Virus record (IMG/VR): IMGVR_UViG_3300032084_002839
Coordinates: 1 to 29,881 of that record
Strand: one strand, 5' to 3'
Length of the DNA: 29,881 nucleotides
Source: a virus
The notes below the pieces were generated by a model, which was not told where the DNA came from, made no database searches, and saw only the letters and a list, made by a program, of their open reading frames with translations. The position numbers and the translations under genes were made by a program. This document shows, in pieces, positions 14,898 to 23,123 of this stretch (position 1 is the first letter of the stretch; every line of letters starts with the position of its first letter).

Positions 14898-15048
14898 ATC
14901 TCTCTAACGCTTCTTTTTCAGCTTTTAGTTGCTCTATCAGTTTGTGTACAAACCAACGACGAAGACCAACTGGAAGATTATAAGCTTCCAGAAAACTCCA
15001 GCCGCCTTTGTATTGCAAGAAGAAGAACTGTTCATAAACGTCCTCCAT
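14896..15048 (-). CDS. 50-aa companion of the gp26-like protein (putative tail-assembly chaperone)
   Basis: This short frame begins with ATG seven bases after the gp26-like stop and encodes MEDVYEQFFFLQYKGG, then WSFLEAYNLPVGLRRWFVHK, ending in a charged helix LIEQLKAEKEALER. The EAYNLP-x-x-LRRWF pattern looks like small proteins that sit directly after gp26-type genes in T4-like phages and resembles the second part of tail-assembly chaperone pairs. Such proteins assist tape-measure and baseplate assembly and are usually absent from virions. The ribosome site is weak (GTGAAG), suggesting coupling to, or frameshifting from, the gp26-like gene. The frame is +1 (equal to -2) relative to gp26 and is open through a T7 run 19 bases upstream of its ATG. 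The next gene is the tape measure, as expected for a chaperone. Confidence 0.75.
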   Translation of the reverse strand: MEDVYEQFFFLQYKGGWSFLEAYNLPVGLRRWFVHKLIEQLKAEKEALER

Positions 15049-15055
15049 ATATTCT

Positions 15056-15895
15056 TCACTTAGGCCAAAAAAATTCCGCGGAGAGCGGCACCTCCAGTTC
15101 TTTAAGCGAATAACACGCCTCGCAGCGATAACTCTTTAATAATTTGATAGAAGGCGTAAGCAAAGGAAATAATCCTCGAAGAAATTTTGAATCTCCGGCT
15201 GGCATTACGTCAATAAAGTCCATAACGCTATCAAAGTCTAGGCGTCCATCAACTTTTACCAAAAATAAGCTAAGCAGGCTGGTTACCAGATTCTTGCTAG
15301 TTTCTTTATCAGAGTATTTTCTTTCTTTTCTACCGTCGACCAAACGAAGGCCAACCTGAACTCCAGAGTTTGGCAGGACCAAATCAAAAGTGTTTGTCTC
15401 TCTATTAAAAGAAACGCTATTATCTCTCAAAAATTCTTTATCAAAGCAATTTTCTTGTAAGACAGCGCTCTTTAGATTGTATTCAATTTCATTTGTTGCA
15501 AAACACTCCTCGCAACGAACATTAACATTATATTCACTGCCATAAGCAGAAATTCTTGCGGCAATGAGTATAGCACTGCGATCGCCGACAAGCAAAGTTG
15601 ATGGTTCAACGTCAGCAACGATTAGGTTCTCTAATAAACGATCGATAGCTAGGTTCTTTTTTAACAAAGCTTCGGAAGTTAAGATGTCCTCATCCTTCGC
15701 TGTCATGAAGCGTATCTCTATTGCCTCTTGTTTGTAAAAAGGGTGATCTTCTGGATAAAATTCACCTCTAGAGGGAAGTTCGACAAACTCTGTCGGAGCA
15801 GAAAAAGCCAGGGGCGCTGGCTGCGGTGTTGTCGGCACCGTCGTAACAGGCGTAGATTCAGGAGCGCGTCCTGTTCGCCTTTGATTGTTCCTCAT
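15056..15895 (-). CDS. 26: T4 gp26-like baseplate/tail-assembly protein
   Basis: This 279-aa protein matches the T4 baseplate gp26 family. A disordered Pro/Thr-rich N-terminus (1-33) is followed by FVELPSRGEFYPEDHP (37-52), then the family hallmark IRFMTAKDEDILTS (61-74). Two CxxC pairs, C128/C131 (RCEEC) and C258/C261 (RCEAC), can form a split zinc ribbon. Members act in assembly of the baseplate hub or as tail-assembly chaperones. The gene follows the tail tube gene by 23 bases and precedes a 50-aa companion and the tape measure, the position of tail chaperone pairs. A GGAGGTG sequence (15089-15095) and a T7 run (15067-15073) near its 3' end are compatible with frameshifting into the companion. 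Confidence 0.82.
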   Translation of the reverse strand: MRNNQRRTGRAPESTPVTTVPTTPQPAPLAFSAPTEFVELPSRGEFYPEDHPFYKQEAIEIRFMTAKDEDILTSEALLKKNLAIDRLLENLIVADVEPSTLLVGDRSAILIAARISAYGSEYNVNVRCEECFATNEIEYNLKSAVLQENCFDKEFLRDNSVSFNRETNTFDLVLPNSGVQVGLRLVDGRKERKYSDKETSKNLVTSLLSLFLVKVDGRLDFDSVMDFIDVMPAGDSKFLRGLFPLLTPSIKLLKSYRCEACYSLKELEVPLSAEFFWPK

Positions 15896-15918
15896 TTAAA
15901 CCTCTCTGAGTTTATATA

Positions 15919-16515
15919 TTAAGTCGCTAGTGGTGTTCCACCTGCCACCGAGCTGTAGGTAGCGTAGTCATAAGTTAAGTTGACAGTGATGTTGATTAGT
16001 TCTTCACTAGCGTAATCTAACGACCCAAACTGAATCTGTGTAATAAACGCGTTCTTTAGTGTCCACTCTTCTAAGATATTAGTCGCATCGATGGCGCCAA
16101 CCACTTCGCCAGGATCTGAGCCGGCTGGGAGGATAACTCCGCCGCCGTCTAGCTGCTTAATTCTAACTTCACCGATGGTACTAGTTGTTCCCACCTTTGT
16201 TACACCAGTTACCAAACCACTTTCGCTGGTTGGAGCAACATAACCAGAATTTAACAGAGCGGCGTAAAACTTGGATCCGACGTTTGGATCAACTGCGTCG
16301 ATAAAGCTTACATCGAGCGGCTGCCACTTTACCACTCCAGGAAAATTAAATTGATGATTTAGAACTTGATGCGGAGTCGAACCTAGCTGATAAGAAGGCT
16401 TGGCCGCGGTCTTGACCATGAAAGTTAAGTCTGAAAGTTCCGAGAAAGTAACCAAGAACCTAAAAGCTCTTTTTGGTTGGAATCCTCCGGGTCCTGTGTC
16501 TGAAAAGAATGGCAT
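15919..16515 (-). CDS. 19: Tail tube protein, T4 gp19 family
   Basis: This 198-aa protein forms the inner tube of the contractile tail. The start (FQPKRAFRFLVTF, about 12-24) and the centre (FNFPGVVKWQPLDVSFID, about 57-74) match the gp19 fold, in which tube subunits form a continuous beta barrel; a late WTLKNAFITQIQFGSLDY (about 151-168) also fits. T4 gp19 is 163 aa; here a short extra loop lies near residues 95-130. Its location directly after the tail sheath gene is the canonical order. The ATG has AGGAGA upstream, and a candidate late promoter motif lies 21 bases before the start, consistent with the high expression a tube protein needs. Confidence 0.9.
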   Translation of the reverse strand: MPFFSDTGPGGFQPKRAFRFLVTFSELSDLTFMVKTAAKPSYQLGSTPHQVLNHQFNFPGVVKWQPLDVSFIDAVDPNVGSKFYAALLNSGYVAPTSESGLVTGVTKVGTTSTIGEVRIKQLDGGGVILPAGSDPGEVVGAIDATNILEEWTLKNAFITQIQFGSLDYASEELINITVNLTYDYATYSSVAGGTPLAT

Positions 16516-16536
16516 CTATTTAATCTCCTGTTCCTA

Positions 16537-16547
16537 CTATAAGTAGT
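16537..16547 (-). promoter_or_regulatory. Late-promoter-like motif before tail tube
   Basis: ACTACTTATAG on the coding strand fits ACTANTTATNA except for the last base. It lies in the gap after the sheath gene, 21 bases before the tube ATG, and partly overlaps a CTAC/GTAG inverted repeat (CTACTTATAGTAG). Confidence 0.5.
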
Positions 16548-16561
16548 GTGGTTAATTTATT

Positions 16562-19450
16562 TTAATCGTCGAATGAAGCTCCGCTTCGGGTAATAATAAA
16601 GTCTAGTGCGATAAACTCAATTGCTCGCGCTGGCTTTAAGAAGATCTTGGCGTACATGATATTTCTATCTACCAAGTCCGGTGTTGTGGTGCTATCGTCT
16701 AGCACAACTCTGAAGTCTGTTAGACCAAGACCAGCTTGCACGCCCTCAAGGAATGGAATCACCTGGCCGGTAAATCTATCCCAAGTTTGCTGCACGTTTT
16801 GGTCAAAGAGGAGCCTCGAAGCAATACGCGAGATTTCCTTTTTAACAAAAATCATCAGTCTTCTTACGTTAATTCTGTCCAGAGAAGACCTAGTGACCTG
16901 CAGCGTCTTTTGGCCGAAGATAACGATACCCTCGGATGGGAAAGACGCGATTGGGTTAATATTTGCGTCATATAATCTATCTCTCTCAGCAGAGGTAAGG
17001 CGCTCGCGAACTCCGATGACTGGAAGTCCTGCAGAACCTTCGCTTAAGCCGCCTCTAGTGAAGCCAGCTGGGGCAAACCAAACTGCTGACTTACGCTGGG
17101 CGCTTGACATTGTGCCAAGTGCGACCACGGAAGGTGGCACGTAAAGGATCGAGTTTGCCACATCATCGCGGATCTTCACGAATGGGTAGAACGCGCAACC
17201 ATAGCTTGAGTTGAGGTTTAGGTCCTTAAGGCCTGTGACAGTTTCCTCTACGGAGCCGATATTAGCAGTCTCTTCGCTGTCATTCTCATGAGGAGGCTTG
17301 TAACCACCCTCTAGGTCAAGGATTGCGAGCGCGTCTGCTCTTTCTTCGCATGCTGTAAGAAGTCTACTGTTAAGGCTGTCGTTGGTGATGCCCGGCATTG
17401 TAGCTAGGTCAAATTCAATGTAGTCCTTATCAGCGGCAATGTCAATTGCCTTCTTAAGGCTGTAGTACGAAGAGTTGCCTACTTCTGTACTTGGGGTAAT
17501 GTATGAGTTTCTCAGAGGATCTTTCTCTGTAATGTCAAAGCCGTCGAAGCCGCCAAACATTGGCGAAGTAAACTTCTTGTGTCCAGCGCCTGAGCCTGTC
17601 AGTACGTAGCCTGAGCCGGATTTTGCAGTCCATGAATTTCCGCGGCTACGTGAGCCTGACACCCACACAGAGTGTGTGCTATCTGCTGCGGACTGCTCAA
17701 CATCATCTAAGGTAAATACCCACGAGTATTGTGTTGTTCCTGCTACTGAGCCGGCTGGATCCAAGCCTGATGGCTGACCACGATGCAGATCGGTGTTGGT
17801 AGCATCGTATCTTTGAGTACCGGCGATATTTGACTGATATCCATAGTAAGCTTTTGTTGGCTGATTTCCCTGGCCTTCAGAGCTAGACACGCGGAGCCGG
17901 CTTGATGGCCACTCAATTGAGGCAGTAAGTTGGTGTCCTCTGAAAATTAGGCGCGAGGCTGTGTGGCCCGTTGTTATAACTTCGTCTGGCACAGACCCTG
18001 TGGTTACTGCGTAGTTTAGAGAGGCTGTGGTCGACAGCAACAACTGTGTTTTTGGAACAACCGGACCCTTGACGCCGTAAGGATTTAGGCCTTCGCCGCC
18101 GCCATTTTTGACCTTTTCAGTGACCTCAACGCGTAGAATCTTTGAGCGATTCGGGTTATCGCCATGTTCCCTAATTCTCTTATTCGTCTCATCATACGTG
18201 TAATGCACGTCACCAATTAATCTTGCGATATAATTTGGCGATGTTGGATCTAAATTGCAATTTGAGTATTGCTCAAGGATCGTTGGCGAGCTATCGCGAT
18301 CATAAGCGCTGCGCACTTGAACCGTGAAGCTGCCATACTTGTTGTAGTTGTCAGTGGGCTCTTTAATATCGACAATCGAGATTTTGTAGTCTCTGTTGGC
18401 CTGCTCGCCACTATCAAGTGCATGAAACTTGAATAGATCTTGTGTGTGCGCAGTAGGATCAAACGACGCAGAAACTGAGCCGCGAGTATCCTGTGAAATA
18501 AAATATCCAGTTTGCGCAGCGCGTGAAGAGATTTGGTGGTTTGCCCACACTACATTGCCACCGCCGTCGCCGAGGCCCACAATAACACCGTAGAGTGGAG
18601 CCGTGTTTGCTACAACTGCAGCACCTAAACCATCTCCAGTCTTGAGCTTGGAGTTTTCTCCACTTCTCAGATTAGATTCGAAAGTCTCGCCTAACCAGTA
18701 TTTTTCAGCGGTTCCGACAATATCATCATTTGTTGATGTCGGGTCAGTGTTGAATACTTTTCGGATAAATGTTTCTGAATCTCTGTTGAAATCAAAAGTA
18801 GCTGTTTTGTTAATCGTTCCGTCTCCGTTCAAGACGTTTGCGGTGAATTTTTGCCCTGTCGCGCTCTCTACCAAAATGCCGGCTCCTGAAAGCTTAACTA
18901 AATTTGCGCCAGAGCCAGTTGCGGTGGAGCCCGTTAGTGTCATCGCACCTTCCTGCAGATACCAAATAGCAGCTAACGTACCTGTCACCGATGTTGCAGA
19001 GGCAGTGGTAGCAGAAGCGGAAGGAAATACTAAAAGACCGTAGGCTCCGCCGGCTGACGATAGTGTGGTGCCAAGATCTTCATCCGTAATCCAACCGGCT
19101 TTAGCAGCGTCGGTGTTTGCAGCGTTGCTAGCTTGTTCACCAAGGACGCGGTATACGGTGCACGGTGAATTATTACGAAGCCAAGCCTTTACAGCATATG
19201 CGGCGTATGTAGGAGCAGTCATTTCGCCAGAGCGCCAAATGTCACCGGAAGCATTTCCTGGCGCAGGCTCGCCAAATAGATTAGCGAATTCCTTAAAAGA
19301 TTCTACCTTGACAGGTCTCAGGCCCGGGCCTTTTTGGAACCTACCAATAACTAGAGGCCCCATTCTCTCTGGCAAACTGGGAATTCCAGACTCATCAATT
19401 TCATCAATGAAAACCCCAGGTGATACAAACTTAAACTTATCGACTGACAT
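16562..19450 (-). CDS. 18: Tail sheath protein, T4 gp18 family
   Basis: This 962-aa protein forms the contractile sheath. The conserved N-terminus FKFVSPGVFIDEIDESGIP (6-24), followed by GPLVIGRFQKGPG, and the conserved C-terminal part (about 735-962) with GFTRGGL, INPIASFPSEGIVIFGQKTL, SLDRINVRRLMIFVKKEISR and FLKPARAIEFIALDFII identify the family. The protein is about 300 aa longer than T4 gp18 (659 aa); the excess lies in the middle (about 110-690), which is serine/threonine/glycine-rich and probably forms surface-exposed domains. ATG follows AAGGAG at nine bases. A candidate late promoter lies 52 bases upstream. Confidence 0.95.
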   Translation of the reverse strand: MSVDKFKFVSPGVFIDEIDESGIPSLPERMGPLVIGRFQKGPGLRPVKVESFKEFANLFGEPAPGNASGDIWRSGEMTAPTYAAYAVKAWLRNNSPCTVYRVLGEQASNAANTDAAKAGWITDEDLGTTLSSAGGAYGLLVFPSASATTASATSVTGTLAAIWYLQEGAMTLTGSTATGSGANLVKLSGAGILVESATGQKFTANVLNGDGTINKTATFDFNRDSETFIRKVFNTDPTSTNDDIVGTAEKYWLGETFESNLRSGENSKLKTGDGLGAAVVANTAPLYGVIVGLGDGGGNVVWANHQISSRAAQTGYFISQDTRGSVSASFDPTAHTQDLFKFHALDSGEQANRDYKISIVDIKEPTDNYNKYGSFTVQVRSAYDRDSSPTILEQYSNCNLDPTSPNYIARLIGDVHYTYDETNKRIREHGDNPNRSKILRVEVTEKVKNGGGEGLNPYGVKGPVVPKTQLLLSTTASLNYAVTTGSVPDEVITTGHTASRLIFRGHQLTASIEWPSSRLRVSSSEGQGNQPTKAYYGYQSNIAGTQRYDATNTDLHRGQPSGLDPAGSVAGTTQYSWVFTLDDVEQSAADSTHSVWVSGSRSRGNSWTAKSGSGYVLTGSGAGHKKFTSPMFGGFDGFDITEKDPLRNSYITPSTEVGNSSYYSLKKAIDIAADKDYIEFDLATMPGITNDSLNSRLLTACEERADALAILDLEGGYKPPHENDSEETANIGSVEETVTGLKDLNLNSSYGCAFYPFVKIRDDVANSILYVPPSVVALGTMSSAQRKSAVWFAPAGFTRGGLSEGSAGLPVIGVRERLTSAERDRLYDANINPIASFPSEGIVIFGQKTLQVTRSSLDRINVRRLMIFVKKEISRIASRLLFDQNVQQTWDRFTGQVIPFLEGVQAGLGLTDFRVVLDDSTTTPDLVDRNIMYAKIFLKPARAIEFIALDFIITRSGASFDD

Positions 19451-19502
19451 GCTTCTACGCTCCTTAAATATAAGCTAGCTCAAAAATTATGAACTTTTTC
19501 TC

Positions 19503-19513
19503 TAATAAATAGT
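19503..19513 (-). promoter_or_regulatory. Late-promoter-like motif before tail sheath
   Basis: ACTATTTATTA on the coding strand is identical to the copy before the 152-aa capsid-region gene (23167-23177). It lies in the 84-base gap between the gp15-like and sheath genes, 52 bases before the sheath ATG. Confidence 0.55.
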
Positions 19514-19534
19514 GTTCGTTAACTACAAACTCCT

Positions 19535-20374
19535 TTAAAATCTAAATTCTCCGTCCTCATCTTGTACAACAATTCTCTCTCTTGCAAAACGTATCTCCAC
19601 TGCGTTCTCTCTCCTGACAACTCTCGGTCTTTTTTCGTTCTTTTCGTCGCCGATCAAATAGCCAAAAACATCCATTGATATAGTAGTCTCATACGTTCTT
19701 TCATTAGTTTGATAATCAACTACAGTATTAGTGGGATTGTAGTCTTCGCCAATGAAGGCTTCATACTGATTGGAGTTGTGCTCTATGATAACTCTTCTGT
19801 GAGCGTTCGAAACTCTAACAAACGGGGTCAGGACGTCATTCATCTGCTCTTGGTACTCTGTCTTAATCACAAAGTTGTAACTAACCGTCACATAAATTGG
19901 AATCGGTATGGTTATTGTTTCGTATACAATTTTACCGTTTTTATCTTTTTTGTATAAAGGGAAGTTTTTGTCGCCGGCGCGGCGGTGGGCGTCAGCATTA
20001 GCAAAATTTCTAGTTTTGTCCTGTTTTATTACCTTATTAACTGTTAAAAATCCACCCTTGACATCGTTTACGGGGTCTAGCTTTGAAAAAGGTATGACAC
20101 GGCTACTTTCATCTTTTTTTACGCCTGTTCTTTCGACCGACACGACGGGTAAAACTACCATGCCTGTTAAATCTCTTGGAATATTGTCATTCTTAATGTT
20201 GTGCGCTCTTTCGGCGGCTGACCAAATAACTGGAACTTTTTTGAAGCCTTTGTTGGTTTTGGCTTGGATATCCATTGTGTCATTTAAAAAGTTATATACA
20301 GCAAAATCTATGTCTTCTAGGCTAGATTTAAACCGAGGGACATCGCGTGATGTTTCTTCCTCATTTTTAGACAT
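19535..20374 (-). CDS. 15: Tail completion/sheath stabiliser, T4 gp15 family
   Basis: This 279-aa protein probably forms the terminator ring that caps the tail and stabilises the sheath before head joining. Length equals T4 gp15 (272 aa). The segment KVPVIWSAAERAHNIKN (about 47-63) is the usual N-terminal signature of the family, and a long YVTVSYNFVIKTEYQEQMN (about 161-179) followed by an anti-parallel beta region matches its core. The C-terminus is charged. The gene lies between gp14 and sheath genes, as in several T4 relatives, and its first codons overlap the gp14 stop by eight bases, implying coupled translation. Confidence 0.82.
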   Translation of the reverse strand: MSKNEEETSRDVPRFKSSLEDIDFAVYNFLNDTMDIQAKTNKGFKKVPVIWSAAERAHNIKNDNIPRDLTGMVVLPVVSVERTGVKKDESSRVIPFSKLDPVNDVKGGFLTVNKVIKQDKTRNFANADAHRRAGDKNFPLYKKDKNGKIVYETITIPIPIYVTVSYNFVIKTEYQEQMNDVLTPFVRVSNAHRRVIIEHNSNQYEAFIGEDYNPTNTVVDYQTNERTYETTISMDVFGYLIGDEKNEKRPRVVRRENAVEIRFARERIVVQDEDGEFRF

Positions 20375-20858
20375 CGAATAGCCCCTCCCTGCTTCTTATG
20401 CACTCTGCAGTTATTTCCATTCTGCGATCTTGCTGGCCAAAGAGTTCCCTAGGCTCTTTAAGGCTAACAATCTCGTAAAATCCCCCACCATATGCTACAA
20501 AATCACCCTCACGAACGAAAAGATCTTGGTCTTCCGTTAGTCTTCTTTTGTGAAAGTGTATTGTTAATTTTGTTTGTTTATCAACACCATATTTATCTGT
20601 TCTAGTTTCCTCGCCGGCGAAGTCGATCAGAGCATAGACTCTGACGGGAGGCAAAAACGACTTGACAATCGCTTCATTATATAAAGGGTGGAAATTAGTA
20701 TGCTCTAGATCCACTGGATAATACGCAACGACCTGTCCAATCACTCTTTCGATTAGCTCGTCATTAACCTGTTTTACAAGATCGCGCTCTTTCTCGCCCA
20801 AGAACAAGGGGGGCGGCGGGCTATCTGGTTGTTTCCATTTATCTTTCTCGCTCGCCAT
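20367..20858 (-). CDS. 14: Neck protein, T4 gp14-like
   Basis: This 163-aa protein likely forms part of the neck connecting portal and tail. The central PPVRVYALIDF (about 71-81) and LFVREGDFVAYGGGFYEIVS (about 113-132) segments resemble gp14-type neck proteins, in which a conserved GD-F-x-x-Y-x-x-FYEI motif shapes a beta barrel. It is shorter than T4 gp14 (256 aa). The N-terminal third is proline-rich and disordered. It lies between gp13-like and gp15-like genes with a five-base gap and an eight-base overlap, the standard order. Assignment rests on gene order plus the motif, hence moderate certainty. Confidence 0.75.
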   Translation of the reverse strand: MASEKDKWKQPDSPPPPLFLGEKERDLVKQVNDELIERVIGQVVAYYPVDLEHTNFHPLYNEAIVKSFLPPVRVYALIDFAGEETRTDKYGVDKQTKLTIHFHKRRLTEDQDLFVREGDFVAYGGGFYEIVSLKEPRELFGQQDRRMEITAECIRSREGLFDV

Positions 20859-20863
20859 TTATT

Positions 20864-22162
20864 TTATCCTTGATATATGAAGTATGGGTATGTTTGTGCG
20901 GTCTCTAGAGCGTTCTTACTAATATTTTTCTGAAGTTCTGAAATCTTTTCGTACGTCATTTCATCAAGCACCTTTTGTAGCTCTTCGCGCAATGTCTTTT
21001 GCTCTTCCCTGGCTTCTGATATTAGTTTGTCTCCATTTAGGCTGACGTTATTGCCGGGGATAGGTATTTGACCAAATTTAGACCTTACCTGCCCCAAGGT
21101 CTCTTTGGCTAACGACAGTGCGAATCTGCGAATCCACTGCTTGCCAATTGAATTTATGTTTTTGTACGGAATGTTGGCCAATGGTAAAGTGTTCATGTTA
21201 TTAACACCCTCAACTCCAGATTTCCTATCCTCTTGGTCCTCCCAAATTTCCTCAAAAGTTGTGAACTCTACCCACATGCTCTTTGGAGACATGCTAGTAG
21301 GTATTGGGTATACTCTCAATTTATTATTCTTAATTTCGTAAGAGTAGTGTGAATTTCTAGTATATATCGCGTCTTCATATGCCATAGCCTGGAGCTTGTT
21401 GTGCCACGGTGGTATCACTTCAAAAGTAGAGTCGTCTGCGTACATTCCATAAGTTGATAAGTTGCCAACTGCGTTCATGCCGCCATAATAACCATAGAAT
21501 CTCCACATTGCATGTGGAGTTTTATAATATACTCTACGAATATTAACTCTGTTTTTGTCAACAGAGCCGGAGAATTCTGCTCCCTCATCAGACCCGTCGA
21601 TCGAGGCGGAATAAATAATAGCTTGTAAATCATAATCTTGCTGATCTTCGACCAGCGTAAAAGAAGCAGAATAGATAGGCTGTGTGCCTCCGATTCCAAC
21701 TTCGGTACTAACCTGATCCATAACTTGTCTAGAGTACCCAAGTTTAAATTTTGGATATTTTGTTTCGACGTTACTGCCGCTTAGTGCATCTGTTCTTTGC
21801 CCGTCGTGATCAAAAGTGCCAGTTGTTGCGCCAAGCGAGCTATGAAGAATATTTTTTGATTGGTGTACATTAACAATGTAAGAATATTCTAAAGTCGCTT
21901 CTTCGTAAGAGGCATAAATGTTGCCTACTTTGAGTTCGATATCAAGTATGTCGCCGCCTAACTTTTTGAAAGCATATGATACTTGATCGGCAGCGCCCGT
22001 AATAAAATTTGAATCAAACAGTTCCGAGCTTGTGTTTACGTAGAGGCCTAGTGGATAATGTGCTGTGCTGCCAGCGCCGTCGACACCAGTGCCTAAAGTG
22101 CCGGTCGAGGGCAGTATTACCGCTGAAGTTTGTGAGCTTGGTGTTAAGGTTGGTGTTGCCAT
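20864..22162 (-). CDS. 13: Neck protein, T4 gp13-like
   Basis: This 432-aa protein is probably the gp13-type neck protein. T4 gp13 is 309 aa; extra length is mostly in the N-terminal Thr/Gly/Ser-rich half. The C-terminal third has the family look: PYKNINSIGKQWIRRFALSL (about 332-351) followed by KETLGQVRSKFGQIPIPGNN and a long charged helix (EAREEQKTLREELQKVLDEM, about 383-402), as in adaptor/connector helices that contact the portal. A candidate promoter motif (22181-22191) lies 18 bases upstream and AGGAGG eight bases before the ATG. The next genes are gp14-like and gp15-like. The identification depends on the C-terminal segment and order. Confidence 0.78.
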   Translation of the reverse strand: MATPTLTPSSQTSAVILPSTGTLGTGVDGAGSTAHYPLGLYVNTSSELFDSNFITGAADQVSYAFKKLGGDILDIELKVGNIYASYEEATLEYSYIVNVHQSKNILHSSLGATTGTFDHDGQRTDALSGSNVETKYPKFKLGYSRQVMDQVSTEVGIGGTQPIYSASFTLVEDQQDYDLQAIIYSASIDGSDEGAEFSGSVDKNRVNIRRVYYKTPHAMWRFYGYYGGMNAVGNLSTYGMYADDSTFEVIPPWHNKLQAMAYEDAIYTRNSHYSYEIKNNKLRVYPIPTSMSPKSMWVEFTTFEEIWEDQEDRKSGVEGVNNMNTLPLANIPYKNINSIGKQWIRRFALSLAKETLGQVRSKFGQIPIPGNNVSLNGDKLISEAREEQKTLREELQKVLDEMTYEKISELQKNISKNALETAQTYPYFIYQG

Positions 22163-22180
22163 TCATGAGGCCTCCTATCA

Positions 22181-22191
22181 TTATAATTAGT
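22181..22191 (-). promoter_or_regulatory. Late-promoter-like motif before gp13-like gene
   Basis: ACTAATTATAA on the coding strand matches ACTANTTATNA fully. It lies in the 42-base gap after the basic protein gene and directly upstream of an AGGAGG ribosome site. Confidence 0.5.
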
Positions 22192-22204
22192 AAGGAGAGT
22201 GCCT

Positions 22205-22564
22205 TTAATCCTTGGCCTTTACCTTAGTTGTTTTAGAGCTGGCTCTTTTTGTTTTTGTTTTGCTTGAAGATTGCACTTTTGTCTTCTCTGGCGTGGGGTT
22301 AGTGACCATTTCGTGAAAAGTTTCGCGCGACGTGCTAGTTGGCTTTTTCACTGTCTTTTTTGTAGTCTTCTTTTGTTTTATAGTTTTTGCCTTCGTCTCC
22401 GCCTCTAGTTTAACCGGCTCCACAGTTTCAGTTGGCAGCACAATTTCTTCAGGCGCCTCTACAGTCTTTTCGACACGTCCCTTAAGCTTCTCCATGTTTG
22501 CTCTAATCGATGCATATTTTTTAGCATATTTTGCCATTGTCAGTCTTTTTGTACGCTTACCCAT
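22205..22564 (-). CDS. Small lysine-rich basic protein
   Basis: No family is recognised. The 119-aa protein holds 27 lysines and 6 arginines with no cysteine or tryptophan. The first 30 residues (KRTKRLTMAKYAKKYASIR) form an amphipathic basic helix, a short acidic middle (about 38-55) follows, and the rest is Lys/Thr/Ser/Pro repeats such as KKTTKKTVKKP and SKTKTKRASSKTTKVK, similar in composition to histone H1 or AT-hook-like tails. It could bind packaged DNA or nucleic acid within the capsid, but this is based only on composition and its place between capsid and neck genes. The start ATG has a perfect AGGAGG site, and a candidate late promoter lies 21 bases upstream. Confidence 0.78.
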   Translation of the reverse strand: MGKRTKRLTMAKYAKKYASIRANMEKLKGRVEKTVEAPEEIVLPTETVEPVKLEAETKAKTIKQKKTTKKTVKKPTSTSRETFHEMVTNPTPEKTKVQSSSKTKTKRASSKTTKVKAKD

Positions 22565-22585
22565 AAGGGCCTCCTATTTTTACTT

Positions 22586-22596
22586 ATATAAGTAGT
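22586..22596 (-). promoter_or_regulatory. Late-promoter-like motif before the basic protein
   Basis: ACTACTTATAT on the coding strand fits ACTANTTATNA except the last base. It lies between the palindromic terminator (22602-22634) and the gene start 21 bases downstream, so it would restart transcription after termination. It is also part of a longer ACTTATATAAGT palindrome. Confidence 0.5.
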
Positions 22597-22601
22597 CTAG
22601 C

Positions 22602-22634
22602 AAATAAAAAGCCCTCTGTTAACAGAGGGCTTGA
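22602..22634 (-). terminator. Intrinsic terminator, perfect 24-base palindrome
   Basis: AAGCCCTCTG and CAGAGGGCTT (22609-22632) form a ten-base-pair stem with a TTAA loop, followed on the coding strand by TTTTTATTT. It ends the transcript of the 152-aa gene about 33 bases after its stop. Confidence 0.88.
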
Positions 22635-22664
22635 TATTGATAAGGCTTAAAGTTGAATTACTTA

Positions 22665-23123
22665 TTAGGTACCTTCGACTACGGCAGCGGACCCAGAAGC
22701 AAGGACCTGGCCATAAAAATTAGTACCGTCGCAGACTAGCTCTAGAGCGTCGCCCTTCTTACATGCGGAAAGGTCAAACCGAAGACCACCAGCAGCTGCA
22801 TAGTGCTGAACGTTTCCATCACCAGTCGCGTTTTCGCCAACCTGGACAGCCGCAATATTCTGCGAGTCTGCGTCACCAGCAGATGATGTAATTGTAACGT
22901 CACCACCAGTGATTTCTCTAACTATGAACTTAGCCCACCAGCCAGAGCCTGCGTCGGCAGCGCTTGGTAGCGTCATAGTAAAACTAGCCGAGTGGTTTCC
23001 AGCAGTAGCTGTTCCCGAGCTAATAGTAAAAATTGTGCCGCAATCTGCAACATCAATTGTTTTTGCCGCCGTTACATTTTCAACCTTTTTTCTATCGGCG
23101 CTGTATCTTCCTAACTTACTCAT
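22665..23123 (-). CDS. Beta-rich virion-type protein of unknown role
   Basis: This 152-aa protein is not matched to a named family. It starts with a basic segment (MSKLGRYSADRKKVENVTA) followed by alternating beta strands rich in Gly, Ala, Ser and Thr (GTIFTISSGT, HSASFTMTLPSA, WWAKFIVREITGGDVTITSS, ALELVCDGTNFYGQVLASG). The late DGTNFYGQ-like element often occurs in phage virion beta domains. It is placed directly after the major capsid gene and has its own transcription unit: candidate promoter upstream and strong terminators on both sides, which suggests high, independent expression, as expected for a decoration or head protein. This role is inferred from context, not from a specific motif. 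ATG with AAGGAG at nine bases. Confidence 0.78.
   Translation of the reverse strand: MSKLGRYSADRKKVENVTAAKTIDVADCGTIFTISSGTATAGNHSASFTMTLPSAADAGSGWWAKFIVREITGGDVTITSSAGDADSQNIAAVQVGENATGDGNVQHYAAAGGLRFDLSACKKGDALELVCDGTNFYGQVLASGSAAVVEGT

Noticed and set aside
15056-15075. -1 frameshift at the T7 run in the gp26-like gene
   Set aside because: The -1 frame reaches TAA three codons later and gives no meaningful product; only +1/-2 leads into the companion frame.
14862-15113. Plus-strand frame of 83 codons across the gap between tape measure and gp26-like gene
   Set aside because: The opposite strand here holds the 50-aa companion with coherent sequence, spacing and terminator, which explains the gap better.
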